From Actinomycetes bacterium (GTDB lineage: Bacteria; Actinomycetota; Thermoleophilia; BMS3ABIN01), in assembly GCA_021790115.1 (NCBI GenBank), contig JAJYIM010000015.1:1-42689 (forward strand): a DNA stretch of 42,689 bases. The letters are read 5' to 3'. Positions 32,884 to 40,497 of the stretch are shown here, piece by piece. Numbering within the stretch: position 1 is the first letter of the stretch; each line of letters begins with the position of its first letter. The position numbers and the translations under genes are program-made. A model generated the notes under the pieces. That model was given only the letters and a program-made list of their open reading frames with translations, had not been told where the DNA came from and did not search any database.

Positions 32884-34365
32884 TTAGGCCCGCATCGGTT
32901 CGCCGGGATGCTCCAGCACCGGCGCATTGCGCAACCGGTCGGCCAGCGCTGTGCCGTCGGTGCCGTCATCCGGACCGACAAAGTGCTCCGGATAACCCCA
33001 CATGCCATGCTCGGCAAAGTCGGAGCCGGCCAGCTCCTGTTCCGGGCTGAGGCGAATGCCCACCAGCGCCTTCATGCCATAAAACACCGCCCCTGAACAA
33101 ATCAGCACAAATGTAAACACGGCCGCCACGCCCAGCGCCTGCACGCCCAGCTGATGAAAACCGCCGCCGTAGACCAGGCCGGGGGTGCCTATCTTCAGGC
33201 GCGACACCATGGCCGGGGCCGCGAAGATGCCGGTCGCCAGTGTCCCCCAGATGCCGGAGATGCCGTGGCAGGATAGGGCGCCGATGGGGTCGTCAATCCG
33301 GATGCGGTCAATAGCAAGGACCATTACCACCATCAGCGCGCCGGCGACGCCGCCAATGATTACGGCGGCCCATGGCTCGACGTAGCCGGAGGGGGCGGTG
33401 ATGGCAACGAGGGCGGCGATGGCGCCGTTGGCCGTCATGCCGATATCGGGCTTGCCCATTAGCAGCCAGGCCATCAGCATTGCGCTCAGGACTCCGGCTG
33501 CCGCCGCCATGTTGGTGACAACGGCGATATCGGCAAAGCTCAAATCCATCGCGTTCAGCGTGCTGCCGGGGTTGAAGCCGAACCAGCCCAGCCAGAGGAT
33601 GATGACGCCCAGGAGCGCCAGCGGCATGCTGTGCCCGGGGATTGGCTTGGGCTTGCCGTCCCGGGAGTATTTGCCAATCCTGGGGCCGAGGGCCAGCGTT
33701 CCCACAAAAGCAGATGTGGCGCCCAGCAGATGAACCACAGTGGAGCCGGCAAAGTCCTGCATGCCCAGCTGGCTCAGCCAGCCGCCGCCCCAGATCCAGT
33801 GGCCGACTACCGGATAGATAAAAGCAGTAAAAACAACGGCAAAGACAAAGTAGACTATCATCTTCGTGCGCTCAAGCAGGGCGCCCCAGACGATCGCCAG
33901 CGAGACCGCGGCAAATGCAAATTCGAACAGGAACTTTGCCGAGACAGGGGCGTTACTGTAAGCAAGAGAAGCAAAAACACTGTTTGCCTGTCCCGGGGCG
34001 ACATTTAAAAACCAGCCGCTGGAGCCGGCAAAACTTGAGCCGGCGCCAAAAGCGATCGCAAAGCCGACTGCCCAGAAGACAATTGCCGAAATTGACATGT
34101 TGACCAGGATCTTCCAGGCGATGTGGCCGGCGTTCTTGGCCCGCGTGAAGCCTATCTCAAGCGTAAAGAAACCGGCCTGCATGAAGAAGACCAGAAACGC
34201 CGCCAGCATCACCCACACGGTGTCGACGGCGATTGACTCCGGCGAAGGCGTGCTGCTTTGGGCAAAAGCCAGCGACGGGACAAACAGCAGGCCCAGGCCA
34301 GCCGCCAGCACAGCCATCACCATAAACGCTATTCGTTTTTTAATAACCTGCGCGAAATCTGTCAT
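32884..34365 (-). CDS. amt: Ammonium transporter Amt2
   Basis: 493 residues. A signal-peptide-like N-terminus (FMVMAVLAAGLGLLFVPSLAFAQ) is followed by about 11 spans. The pore motifs are DFAGSTVVHLLGA and SCHGISGIWGTLATGIFA. The C-terminus is long and hydrophilic (EHFVGPDDGTDGTALADRL). ATG at 34365 follows AGGAAAG. It comes after glnK2, the reverse of the usual amt-glnK order. The stop codon lies at the edge of repeat copy 5. Confidence 0.94.
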   Translation of the reverse strand: MTDFAQVIKKRIAFMVMAVLAAGLGLLFVPSLAFAQSSTPSPESIAVDTVWVMLAAFLVFFMQAGFFTLEIGFTRAKNAGHIAWKILVNMSISAIVFWAVGFAIAFGAGSSFAGSSGWFLNVAPGQANSVFASLAYSNAPVSAKFLFEFAFAAVSLAIVWGALLERTKMIVYFVFAVVFTAFIYPVVGHWIWGGGWLSQLGMQDFAGSTVVHLLGATSAFVGTLALGPRIGKYSRDGKPKPIPGHSMPLALLGVIILWLGWFGFNPGSTLNAMDLSFADIAVVTNMAAAAGVLSAMLMAWLLMGKPDIGMTANGAIAALVAITAPSGYVEPWAAVIIGGVAGALMVVMVLAIDRIRIDDPIGALSCHGISGIWGTLATGIFAAPAMVSRLKIGTPGLVYGGGFHQLGVQALGVAAVFTFVLICSGAVFYGMKALVGIRLSPEQELAGSDFAEHGMWGYPEHFVGPDDGTDGTALADRLRNAPVLEHPGEPMRA

Positions 34366-34399
34366 TAACTTTCCTTTCCCGCCATCCCGTGGCCCGGTC

Positions 34400-34738
34400 T
34401 TACAGGACACCGGATCCGGTCTCGCCGGTCCTGATCCTCATGGCAAACTCAACCGGGACCACAAATATTTTGCCGTCGCCAATGTCGCCGGTGCGGGCCG
34501 CCTCACCCAGGGTGGCGACAACCTTGTCCACGGCGCCGTCACCGACAACCGCCTCCACTTTGACTTTGGGCCGTAAATGAATGGTGAGCTTGGCGCCACG
34601 GTAGGTCTCGGTGTAACCCTTCTGGCGGCCAAAACCCTTGATCTCGGTGAAGCTCATGCCCTCGATGCCGATCTGCGACAGCGCGTCGCGCACTTCCTCC
34701 ACTTTTTCATGGCGGATAAAAGCCTCTACTTTCTTCAT
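34400..34738 (-). CDS. glnB: PII signal transduction protein 2
   Basis: 112 residues. PII motifs are EIKGFGRQKGYTETYRG and RTGDIGDGKIFVVPVE, with C-terminal RIRTGETG. By alignment, Tyr46 is present but residue 51 is Leu (YRGAKL), so the usual uridylylation or adenylylation tyrosine is missing. ATG at 34738 is chosen because GGAGGTG lies six bases upstream. It precedes amt2 by 34 bp and should regulate it. Confidence 0.92.
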   Translation of the reverse strand: MKKVEAFIRHEKVEEVRDALSQIGIEGMSFTEIKGFGRQKGYTETYRGAKLTIHLRPKVKVEAVVGDGAVDKVVATLGEAARTGDIGDGKIFVVPVEFAMRIRTGETGSGVL

Positions 34739-34922
34739 CTGGTTCACCTCCGTCGCCTCATCACATGGACAAACCGCGGGAACGCCGCTTGTGCTTCCGT
34801 CCTTATACTCTGGGAGTGTACGCGCCGTTTAGGCCCCGTGCCTTGGCCAGATGGAGGAAAAAGTTAATCAGCTGTTATACAGATGGAGCAGAAAGCTGAG
34901 GGTAAAGGTAAGAAAAGGGCGG

Positions 34923-34951
34923 GGGGCCCGCCGGCAAAGCCGGCGGGCCCC
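34923..34951 (-). terminator. GC-rich hairpin terminator after glnK3
   Basis: GGGGCCCGCCGGC pairs with GCCGGCGGGCCCC (13 bp, AAA loop), followed on the minus strand by CGCCCTTTTCTTACC. It separates amt3-glnK3 from glnK2-amt2, so the second pair may need its own promoter in 34739-34920. Confidence 0.7.
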
Positions 34952-34973
34952 TCAAGAGCGCCTGTAGGAACAC

Positions 34974-35312
34974 CTAGAGGGCTTCGTCTCCCCTGGCGCC
35001 CGTGCGGATTGCTACAGCCTCTTCGACTTCAGTGACAAATATCTTGCCGTCGCCGATCTCCCCCGTTCTGGCGGTTTTCATGATAGTCTCGATGACGCGC
35101 GGGGCAACGTCGTCAGGGACGACTATTTTCAGCTCCAGCTTGGGGTTGAGGAAGATGCTCAGCTTGCTTCCCCGCCATTGCTCGGTATATCCCTTCTGCT
35201 TGCCAGCGCCCTTGACGTCGGTGACTGTCATGCCCCTGATGCCGATGTCATCCAGGGCGGCCTTGATATCGTCCAGCTTGATATGCCTGATTATCGCTTC
35301 TATCTTTTTCAT
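34974..35312 (-). CDS. glnB: PII signal transduction protein 3
   Basis: 112 residues beginning MKKIEAIIRHIKLDDIKAAL, the closest of the three to GlnB. The T-loop reads VKGAGKQKGYTEQWRGSKL: Tyr46 is Trp and position 51 is Leu, so there is no modifiable tyrosine in the loop. RTGEIGDGKIFV and AIRTGARG supply the nucleotide-binding parts. Its ATG overlaps the amt3 stop (ATGA), so it is translationally coupled to and presumably blocks Amt3. Confidence 0.93.
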   Translation of the reverse strand: MKKIEAIIRHIKLDDIKAALDDIGIRGMTVTDVKGAGKQKGYTEQWRGSKLSIFLNPKLELKIVVPDDVAPRVIETIMKTARTGEIGDGKIFVTEVEEAVAIRTGARGDEAL

Positions 35313-36961
35313 GCGCCTGCTCCTTCATCCAGAGATAGCGCAGTCATTGCCGGCGCTGCCTTCCCCGGGGGAGAGCCCAGCCCGGAGGGATGCGGCGTCA
35401 CCCAGCCTGGCGCCGATCCGGAGAAGTCAGGGTATGCCAGCGTGCCCATCTGGGGCAGGTCGAGGCCCTGGATTTCTTCCTCGGCAGTGACACGCAGACC
35501 CATGATCTTGTCTAGAATCTTAAAGAAAACATAGCCGCCGCCGAGCGCCACGATAACAACTGTGACCGCCCCAATGGCCTGGGCAGCAAACTGGCCGGCG
35601 CCGCCATAGAGGAGGCCTTTGATTGCGGTGGTGACTCCATTATCGCCGGCGCCATATGTGCCGTCGGCAAAAATGCCCAAGGAAATGACGCCCCAGAGGC
35701 CGGCGAAGCCGTGCACGGCAACCGCTCCGACGGGGTCATCGACTTTGAGCACCCGCTCAACGAAGAAGACTCCCGCGATCACCAGCGCGCCGGCGGCTAC
35801 GCCGATTGTCAGCGCCGCCCAGGGAGCTACAAAGGCGCAGGGCGCGGTGATCGCCACCAGGCCCGCCAAAGCGCCGTTGGCAGTCATCGAGATGTCAGGC
35901 TTCCTGTAGAGCTTCCACATGATGAACATCGAGGTGAGGCCACCGGCGGCCGCCGCCAGGAAGGTATTGGCGATAATCACGGCAAGCCGGAAATCGCCGC
36001 CGGCAAGCGTGCTGGCGCCGTTAAAGCCGATCCAGCCAAACGCCAGAAACAGTGTGCCCAGCACCGCCATGGGAATATGATGCCCAGGGATGGCGTTGGG
36101 GCTACCGTCCTTGTTGAACTTGCCGATCCGCGGGCCGAGCACCATGGCGCCTGCCAGCGCCACGAAGCCGCCCATGGCGTGAACGACCGTGGAGCCGGCA
36201 AAGTCAAGATACCCATTCCCGAGGCCAAGGTTGGCGCCCAGTTGCGACAGCCAGCCGCCGCCCCATACCCAGTTGCCGAAAAGCGGATAAAGGAACATGG
36301 AGATGAAAAACCCATAGATAACAAAGGCCGAGAACTTGAAGCGCTCGGCCATAGCGCCGGTGGGAATCGTGGCCGCCGTATCCATAAACACAAGCTGGAA
36401 AAGAAAAAATGCCAGGATGCCAACGTCGTACATGCCGGCGCCGCCGAACCCCTTGGTGCCGATGATGCCCCAGCCCTTGGCAACCTGCAGCATGCCGTCA
36501 AGATTGGCGACGCTGCCTAAAGTGGAGAGGCGGCCCATCCCACCAAACATAAGGGGAAAGCCAACAAGGAACCAGCCGATTACGCCAATGAAAAAAATGA
36601 CGATGTTCATCGACATGGTGTGAACAGCGTTTTTAGCCCGGGTGAACCCGGTTTCCAGCAACGCAAAGCCGGTCTGCATAAAAAACACGAGGGCAAAGCC
36701 GGTCATCAGCCAGATAAAGGCGGTGGCGACCTTATTGTGGCCGACCTCGTTGGCCAGGCTCTGCAGCGTCAGACTGCTGCCCTGGGCCGAGGGTGAGAGA
36801 TCCGAGGCGCTGCCGGTGGCGCCGCCGTTGGGATCCGTGACGGGAGCCTGCGCGGCCGGCGCGCTTGTCTGGGCGTGCGCCACGGCGCTTCCGCCCAGCG
36901 CTGCCAGCACCAGCGCCGTCATTGCGATAATGATAATGGATATTCTTGCGATAGTGCTCAT
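35309..36961 (-). CDS. amt: Ammonium transporter Amt3
   Basis: 550 residues, long for Amt. The signal-peptide-like start (IIIIAMTALVLAALGGSAVAHAQ) is followed by a polar segment of about 45 residues before the first pore helix. Pore motifs are DFAGSTVVHAMGGFVALAGAMVLGPR and VAVHGFAGLWGVISLGIFADG. The C-terminus is hydrophilic (YPDFSGSAPGWVTPHPSGLG). It is followed by its PII partner with a four-base overlap. A TTGG-N11-CCAA dyad like that before amt1 lies about 180 bp upstream. Confidence 0.94.
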   Translation of the reverse strand: MSTIARISIIIIAMTALVLAALGGSAVAHAQTSAPAAQAPVTDPNGGATGSASDLSPSAQGSSLTLQSLANEVGHNKVATAFIWLMTGFALVFFMQTGFALLETGFTRAKNAVHTMSMNIVIFFIGVIGWFLVGFPLMFGGMGRLSTLGSVANLDGMLQVAKGWGIIGTKGFGGAGMYDVGILAFFLFQLVFMDTAATIPTGAMAERFKFSAFVIYGFFISMFLYPLFGNWVWGGGWLSQLGANLGLGNGYLDFAGSTVVHAMGGFVALAGAMVLGPRIGKFNKDGSPNAIPGHHIPMAVLGTLFLAFGWIGFNGASTLAGGDFRLAVIIANTFLAAAAGGLTSMFIMWKLYRKPDISMTANGALAGLVAITAPCAFVAPWAALTIGVAAGALVIAGVFFVERVLKVDDPVGAVAVHGFAGLWGVISLGIFADGTYGAGDNGVTTAIKGLLYGGAGQFAAQAIGAVTVVIVALGGGYVFFKILDKIMGLRVTAEEEIQGLDLPQMGTLAYPDFSGSAPGWVTPHPSGLGSPPGKAAPAMTALSLDEGAGA

Positions 36962-37138
36962 TGGGCCTCCTCGCTTCTCTTTTTTCAGGTCGGCTCACCA
37001 GCGTTTCTGTTTCACGGACCGGCTCGTGGCGCCAGTGGCCATGATGTGATAATAGCCAGGAGGCCATCGGCAATCGCTGTGCCAAAGTACAAAATCGCGC
37101 CGAGGCTGTTATACGCTTGACAAATAAATTTGGATTTG

Positions 37139-37160
37139 TTGGAACTTCGTTATCCAAAAA
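37139..37160 (-). promoter_or_regulatory. Candidate nitrogen-regulator site upstream of amt3
   Basis: TTGG, 11 bases, CCAAAAA (plus strand) with the same TTATCCAAAA core as at 27148-27169. It lies in the 360-bp gap shared with the divergent blaI operon. The rest of that gap (36962-37255) is AT-rich and should hold the amt3 promoter. Confidence 0.45.
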
Positions 37161-37255
37161 GCAATGCTCTCCGACCGAGGGCTTATACAACAGGAGAAAA
37201 GATGGCGGCAGGCCATCATCAGGCTTTTCGCGAAGCCCCCATTGCCGGTTTAATT

Positions 37256-37294
37256 TTGCAGAATGCGGATAAAAGGGCTACTATTTAGATAGTA
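37256..37294 (+). promoter_or_regulatory. BlaI-operon promoter with overlapping operator
   Basis: TTGCAG (-35, 37256), 17 bp, TACTAT (-10, 37279). The -10 is the left half of the perfect dyad TACTAT-TTAG-ATAGTA (37279-37294). A repressor bound here would block RNA polymerase. BlaI/MecI proteins bind TAC...GTA-type dyads, so self-regulation is likely. The same dyad recurs at 40482-40497. Confidence 0.7.
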
Positions 37295-37321
37295 AAAAAG
37301 TGCAATTACGGGCTTTGCCTT

Positions 37322-37732
37322 ATGACCAAAAGGAAAAACTACTGGTTTTCAGACCCGCGCCCCGTCAATCTGACTCCAGCAGAAGCTGAAATCATGCGGG
37401 TTGTCTGGGACAAGAGGCGGGCAGTCACTGTCAGGGAGGTCTATGAGATCCTCCGGCAGCGGAAGCAGCTGGCATACACCACTGTAATGAGCGTGATGGC
37501 CAAGCTCGCCAGAAAGGGAATCCTGACACAGGACAGAAGCGCAACCGCTTATTTGTATTCGGCGGCCGTGACAGATGAAGAAGTGGCGGGCAGCATCCTG
37601 GACGGGGTCGTGGACAATGTGCTTGCCGGCGCCGCCTCACCACTTATCTCCCGGCTGCTGGGATCAAAGAAAAAACTGACGGAAGAACAATTGAAAGCTC
37701 TGGAGAAGCTGCTGGAAAAGAAAGGCAAGTAA
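37322..37732 (+). CDS. BlaI/MecI-family transcriptional repressor
   Basis: 136 residues. The winged helix shows the family pattern LTPAEAEIMRVVWDKRRAVTVREVYEIL, TTVMSVMAKLARKGILTQDR and AYLYSAAVTDEEV. A C-terminal dimerisation helix follows (LTEEQLKALEKLLEKK). BlaI proteins repress their own operon and are released when a partner M56 protease triggers their cleavage. An M56 gene follows 21 bp downstream. There is no beta-lactamase or PBP2a here, so the operon's peptide and maturase are the likely regulated output. Confidence 0.92.
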   Translation: MTKRKNYWFSDPRPVNLTPAEAEIMRVVWDKRRAVTVREVYEILRQRKQLAYTTVMSVMAKLARKGILTQDRSATAYLYSAAVTDEEVAGSILDGVVDNVLAGAASPLISRLLGSKKKLTEEQLKALEKLLEKKGK

Positions 37733-37753
37733 CCTGTCGGAATCACTTTCCGG

Positions 37754-38842
37754 GTGGTGATTTCCTTGTTCCCCTCCTGGGAACGCATCGTCTATTTTCA
37801 TTTTGAACCAGCCATGCTTGACGGTCTGCTGGCGCTTGCCGGAGTCCTTTGTATGTTTCATATCTTCCGGGTCCGCGACCCGTCCGTGCGCTCGCTTTTT
37901 CTCTTTATTCCGCTGGTCCGCCCCCTGCTGATCCTGTTGGAAGGCGCTGCCGACCTGGAAAGGCAGCACCTTTCTACCGGAATGCTGCTCGGCCTGAGGA
38001 TTCCAGATCCTTTTCACATGCTCCCAGTTGACGTTGTTGGCCAGGAGCGGATGTCAACGACCGGCGCAACGGTGGCCGTGCTGATCGGGGCTGCCTTGAT
38101 TCTGGCCGTCTTTTTCCTGGCCATGCGCTGGGCCGGTTTCGTCATTTTCTTTCACCGTCTTAAACAAAGCAGGGGCGGCTTTGACAAACAGGAAAAGGAG
38201 CGCGTTTCAAGCCAGGTGGGCGCTCTCTCGAAAAAAATGAAGCTGAGCCAAGCTCCCGCTCTTCTTTTTTTAGCCGGCGCTGGCTGGTTTACGCCCTGCG
38301 CTATCGGCTGGCGCCGTCCCGCGCTCGTTATTGATACAGAAATGACCAGGATGCTGGACGATCAGGAGCTGGAGGCGGTACTAGCTCACGAACTCGCCCA
38401 CTTTGCCCGCAAAGACGGCCTCTGGCACTGGGCGGCGGTGCTGCTGGGCGACATCCAGTCTTTCAGCCCTATTTCCCATTTGAGCAGATCCCGCATAGAA
38501 CTGGAGCGGGAAAAAGCGTGCGACCGGATCGCGGTTTCAAGCGGCCAAGTGGCCCCGCGGTTGCTGGCATCCTGCCTCGTGAAGCAGTCACGCCTGGATT
38601 CCGGGAATTTGAAACCGCTGCCCAGCTTCGGCATGGGGCTTCTTAAAAAAAGAAATTACAGACTTTTGCAAGACCGGGTCAAGTTTCTGCTGACGATAGG
38701 AGAAAAGGAGGCGGATAAAAAAACGATGCGGCTGCTGGCAAGGGCAAGGTTTGCCTGGTTGCTGCTTCTGTGGCTGCCGCTATCGGTGGTTCAGCTTTAC
38801 GCCTGCGCATGGATCGGAAATTTTGCCCTTGTCGTCAAATAA
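37754..38842 (+). CDS. M56-family (BlaR1-like) membrane metalloprotease
   Basis: 362 residues. Membrane segments lie at about 22-38, 47-63, 103-132 and 338-358. The zinc protease motif HELAH is at 212-216, with the downstream acidic region ELEREKACD (249-257) typical of M56. The extracellular penicillin-sensor domain of BlaR1 is missing, and the protein ends shortly after the last helix. It may release BlaI repression, or it could cut the leader of the peptide encoded next. The start is GTG at 37754 or 37757 with a weak ribosome-binding site. It shares an operon with blaI, the peptide and the radical SAM gene. Confidence 0.85.
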   Translation: MVISLFPSWERIVYFHFEPAMLDGLLALAGVLCMFHIFRVRDPSVRSLFLFIPLVRPLLILLEGAADLERQHLSTGMLLGLRIPDPFHMLPVDVVGQERMSTTGATVAVLIGAALILAVFFLAMRWAGFVIFFHRLKQSRGGFDKQEKERVSSQVGALSKKMKLSQAPALLFLAGAGWFTPCAIGWRRPALVIDTEMTRMLDDQELEAVLAHELAHFARKDGLWHWAAVLLGDIQSFSPISHLSRSRIELEREKACDRIAVSSGQVAPRLLASCLVKQSRLDSGNLKPLPSFGMGLLKKRNYRLLQDRVKFLLTIGEKEADKKTMRLLARARFAWLLLLWLPLSVVQLYACAWIGNFALVVK

Positions 38843-38872
38843 CTGCAAGCCGGGCAAAACAAGGAGGCAATG

Positions 38873-39037
38873 ATGAAATCGCTGAATGCAGATCAAGCCT
38901 TGTGGCAAACAAAGGAAAACGGCAGCCGGTCAGCTTCTGCAAACGGGGTTGAGCCGGCCTGCTGCTGGTTCTGGGGCTGTTGCTGGTACTGGGGCATGTC
39001 GGCCAACCCTGATGAGCCCCTGCCGCAGGTCAGCTAA
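38873..39037 (+). CDS. Putative RiPP precursor peptide with tandem CCW(F/Y)WG core
   Basis: 54 residues, missed by normal length cut-offs. Residues 1-28 are a polar leader-like stretch (MKSLNADQALWQTKENGSRS and on to GVEP). Residues 30-41 are two direct repeats, CCWFWG and CCWYWG, and a 13-residue acidic/proline tail follows. It has four cysteines, five tryptophans (W11, W32, W34, W38, W40), and F33 and Y39. AAGGAGG ends five bases before this ATG; another ATG at 38870 is too close. It lies 30 bp after the M56 gene and 10 bp before a SPASM radical SAM enzyme, the classic position of its substrate. No family is recognised. Confidence 0.82.
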   Translation: MKSLNADQALWQTKENGSRSASANGVEPACCWFWGCCWYWGMSANPDEPLPQVS

Positions 39038-39047
39038 ATGGTGCGTC

Positions 39048-40433
39048 ATGTACTTGACAAAACGGCTGATTCGTGAGCACATTGCCACCGGCGAGGAAAT
39101 CTGGCTCAACGCGCTCTCCGGCGCAATTGACAAGCTCTCCGAAGTAGAGGTTGCCCTGGTTGAGCGTTCCCTGGGCGGGCAGCGCGGCGGCGGCTCCCTG
39201 ATTGCAAGGCTGAGGTCGCGCGGCTACCTTTTTGACAATGCCGCGGATGAGCAGTCCCGCTTTCGCCGGCTGGTTGCGGAATTTGGCAGGGAACAGCACG
39301 GCGCCGTCACCCATCTGGTGATATGCCCAACATACGCCTGCAACCTCCGCTGTGTCTACTGCTTCGAGCACCGGTCCCATCCCAACCTCCCGCGCGAGAT
39401 GATGGACATCGACGCCGTCAACCACGTGTTTGATGCCTTCTCCCGGATCCGCCGACTCTATCCTTCGCGCAATTACGCCCTGGGCCTCTTTGGCGGCGAG
39501 CCGCTGATGACCTCCACCAGGTTCGTTGTGTCAAGGATTCTCTCCAGGGCCAGGAAGAACAGGCTGCCGGTGATGATCGTCACAAACGGGGTGAGTGTCG
39601 CCAGCTACCTGCCCATTCTGGAAGAGCATCAGTCTGACATTCAGGCACTCCAGTTGACGCTTGACGGGCCGGAAGAAGTGCACAACCAGCGGCGGCCGGA
39701 CGCAGCCGGCAGGGGCACATTTGACGCCGTCGCCGCCGCTGTTGACATCCTGCTCGAGAAAAACATGCACGTGGTGCTGCGAGTCAATGTCGACCTTGGC
39801 AATGTTGACGAGCTGCCCCGCCTGGCGAAAGTTATTTCAAACCGGGGCTGGTCAGAAGCTTCCTCTTTTTCCTGCAGCCTGGCCCCGGTCAAGGATCATC
39901 TCGGAAGCGGCGCCATTCCAAACGTGCCCGCTGAGGCGGACCTCCTCTCCGCCCTGTTCGACGTTTATGACCGCAGTCCCGAAAGCGAAAAGATATTCGG
40001 GCTAAAAGGCCTGCAGGTGCTTGGCCAGCTGTCTGCCCTGCTTGGGTCCGGCGGCAGCAGCAGGCCAAAAATATATCATTGCGAAGCAAATCATGGCGGT
40101 TTTTGGGTTGCCGGTCCTGAAGGCCTTCTTTACGCGTGTCCGGAAGCAGTTGGACAGCCTGACCTTGCAATCGGGCGCTACACGCCGGCATTCGAAGTTT
40201 GGCCCCAGAGGATGGAGCCATGGATGGGAAGAAATATAAACACGCTCAACGCCTGCCGCAGCTGCGAAGTAGGCCCACTCTGTGGAGGCGGCTGCGCCTA
40301 TGCCTCCCTGGCCGGGAAGAATACGACTCCGGGCCCTTCCTGTGCCGCAGGGCTTGCCCGCGCACTCTCTGTTTATCTGAGCCGCCGCGCCGTCCAAAGT
40401 TGCCAGGGCAAAAAGGTCCGCGTCCGCAGTTAA
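39048..40433 (+). CDS. Radical SAM/SPASM peptide maturase
   Basis: 461 residues. The N-terminal 80 residues (LNALSGAIDKLSEVEVALVE, then LRSRGYLF) resemble the leader-binding region of peptide-modifying SPASM enzymes. The SAM cluster is C98, C102 and C105 (CNLRCVYC), with GGEP at 149-152. The C-terminal SPASM domain has C345, C364, C403, C406, C412, C416 and C432 in the expected G-x4-C, CX2CX5CX3C and final-C order, enough for two auxiliary 4Fe-4S clusters. It should install Cys- or Trp/Tyr-centred cross-links in the adjacent CCW(F/Y)WG peptide. ATG at 39048 starts just after the peptide stop, and the longer open frame is a shadow of the peptide gene. Confidence 0.92.
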   Translation: MYLTKRLIREHIATGEEIWLNALSGAIDKLSEVEVALVERSLGGQRGGGSLIARLRSRGYLFDNAADEQSRFRRLVAEFGREQHGAVTHLVICPTYACNLRCVYCFEHRSHPNLPREMMDIDAVNHVFDAFSRIRRLYPSRNYALGLFGGEPLMTSTRFVVSRILSRARKNRLPVMIVTNGVSVASYLPILEEHQSDIQALQLTLDGPEEVHNQRRPDAAGRGTFDAVAAAVDILLEKNMHVVLRVNVDLGNVDELPRLAKVISNRGWSEASSFSCSLAPVKDHLGSGAIPNVPAEADLLSALFDVYDRSPESEKIFGLKGLQVLGQLSALLGSGGSSRPKIYHCEANHGGFWVAGPEGLLYACPEAVGQPDLAIGRYTPAFEVWPQRMEPWMGRNINTLNACRSCEVGPLCGGGCAYASLAGKNTTPGPSCAAGLARALSVYLSRRAVQSCQGKKVRVRS

Positions 40434-40443
40434 ATTCGTTAAA

Positions 40444-40497
40444 TTGACATGACAAAAGCTCAAAAATATAATATAATTTTATACTATTCTTGTAGTA
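40444..40497 (+). promoter_or_regulatory. Consensus promoter with a second BlaI-type operator
   Basis: TTGACA (40444), exactly 17 bp, TATAAT (40467): a perfect sigma-70-type promoter 10 bp after the maturase stop. The dyad TACTAT-TCTT-GTAGTA (40482-40497) sits at the predicted transcript start and differs from the blaI-promoter dyad by one half-site base and by the spacer. The likely reading is a strong promoter held off by BlaI. Confidence 0.8.

Noticed and set aside
37322-38842. Beta-lactam resistance operon
   Set aside because: BlaI and the M56 protease are present, but there is no beta-lactamase or PBP gene and the protease lacks the penicillin-sensor domain.
38886-39047. N-terminal extension of the radical SAM frame
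   Set aside because: It runs through the peptide gene in another frame, has no ribosome-binding site and matches nothing, so the enzyme is started at 39048.
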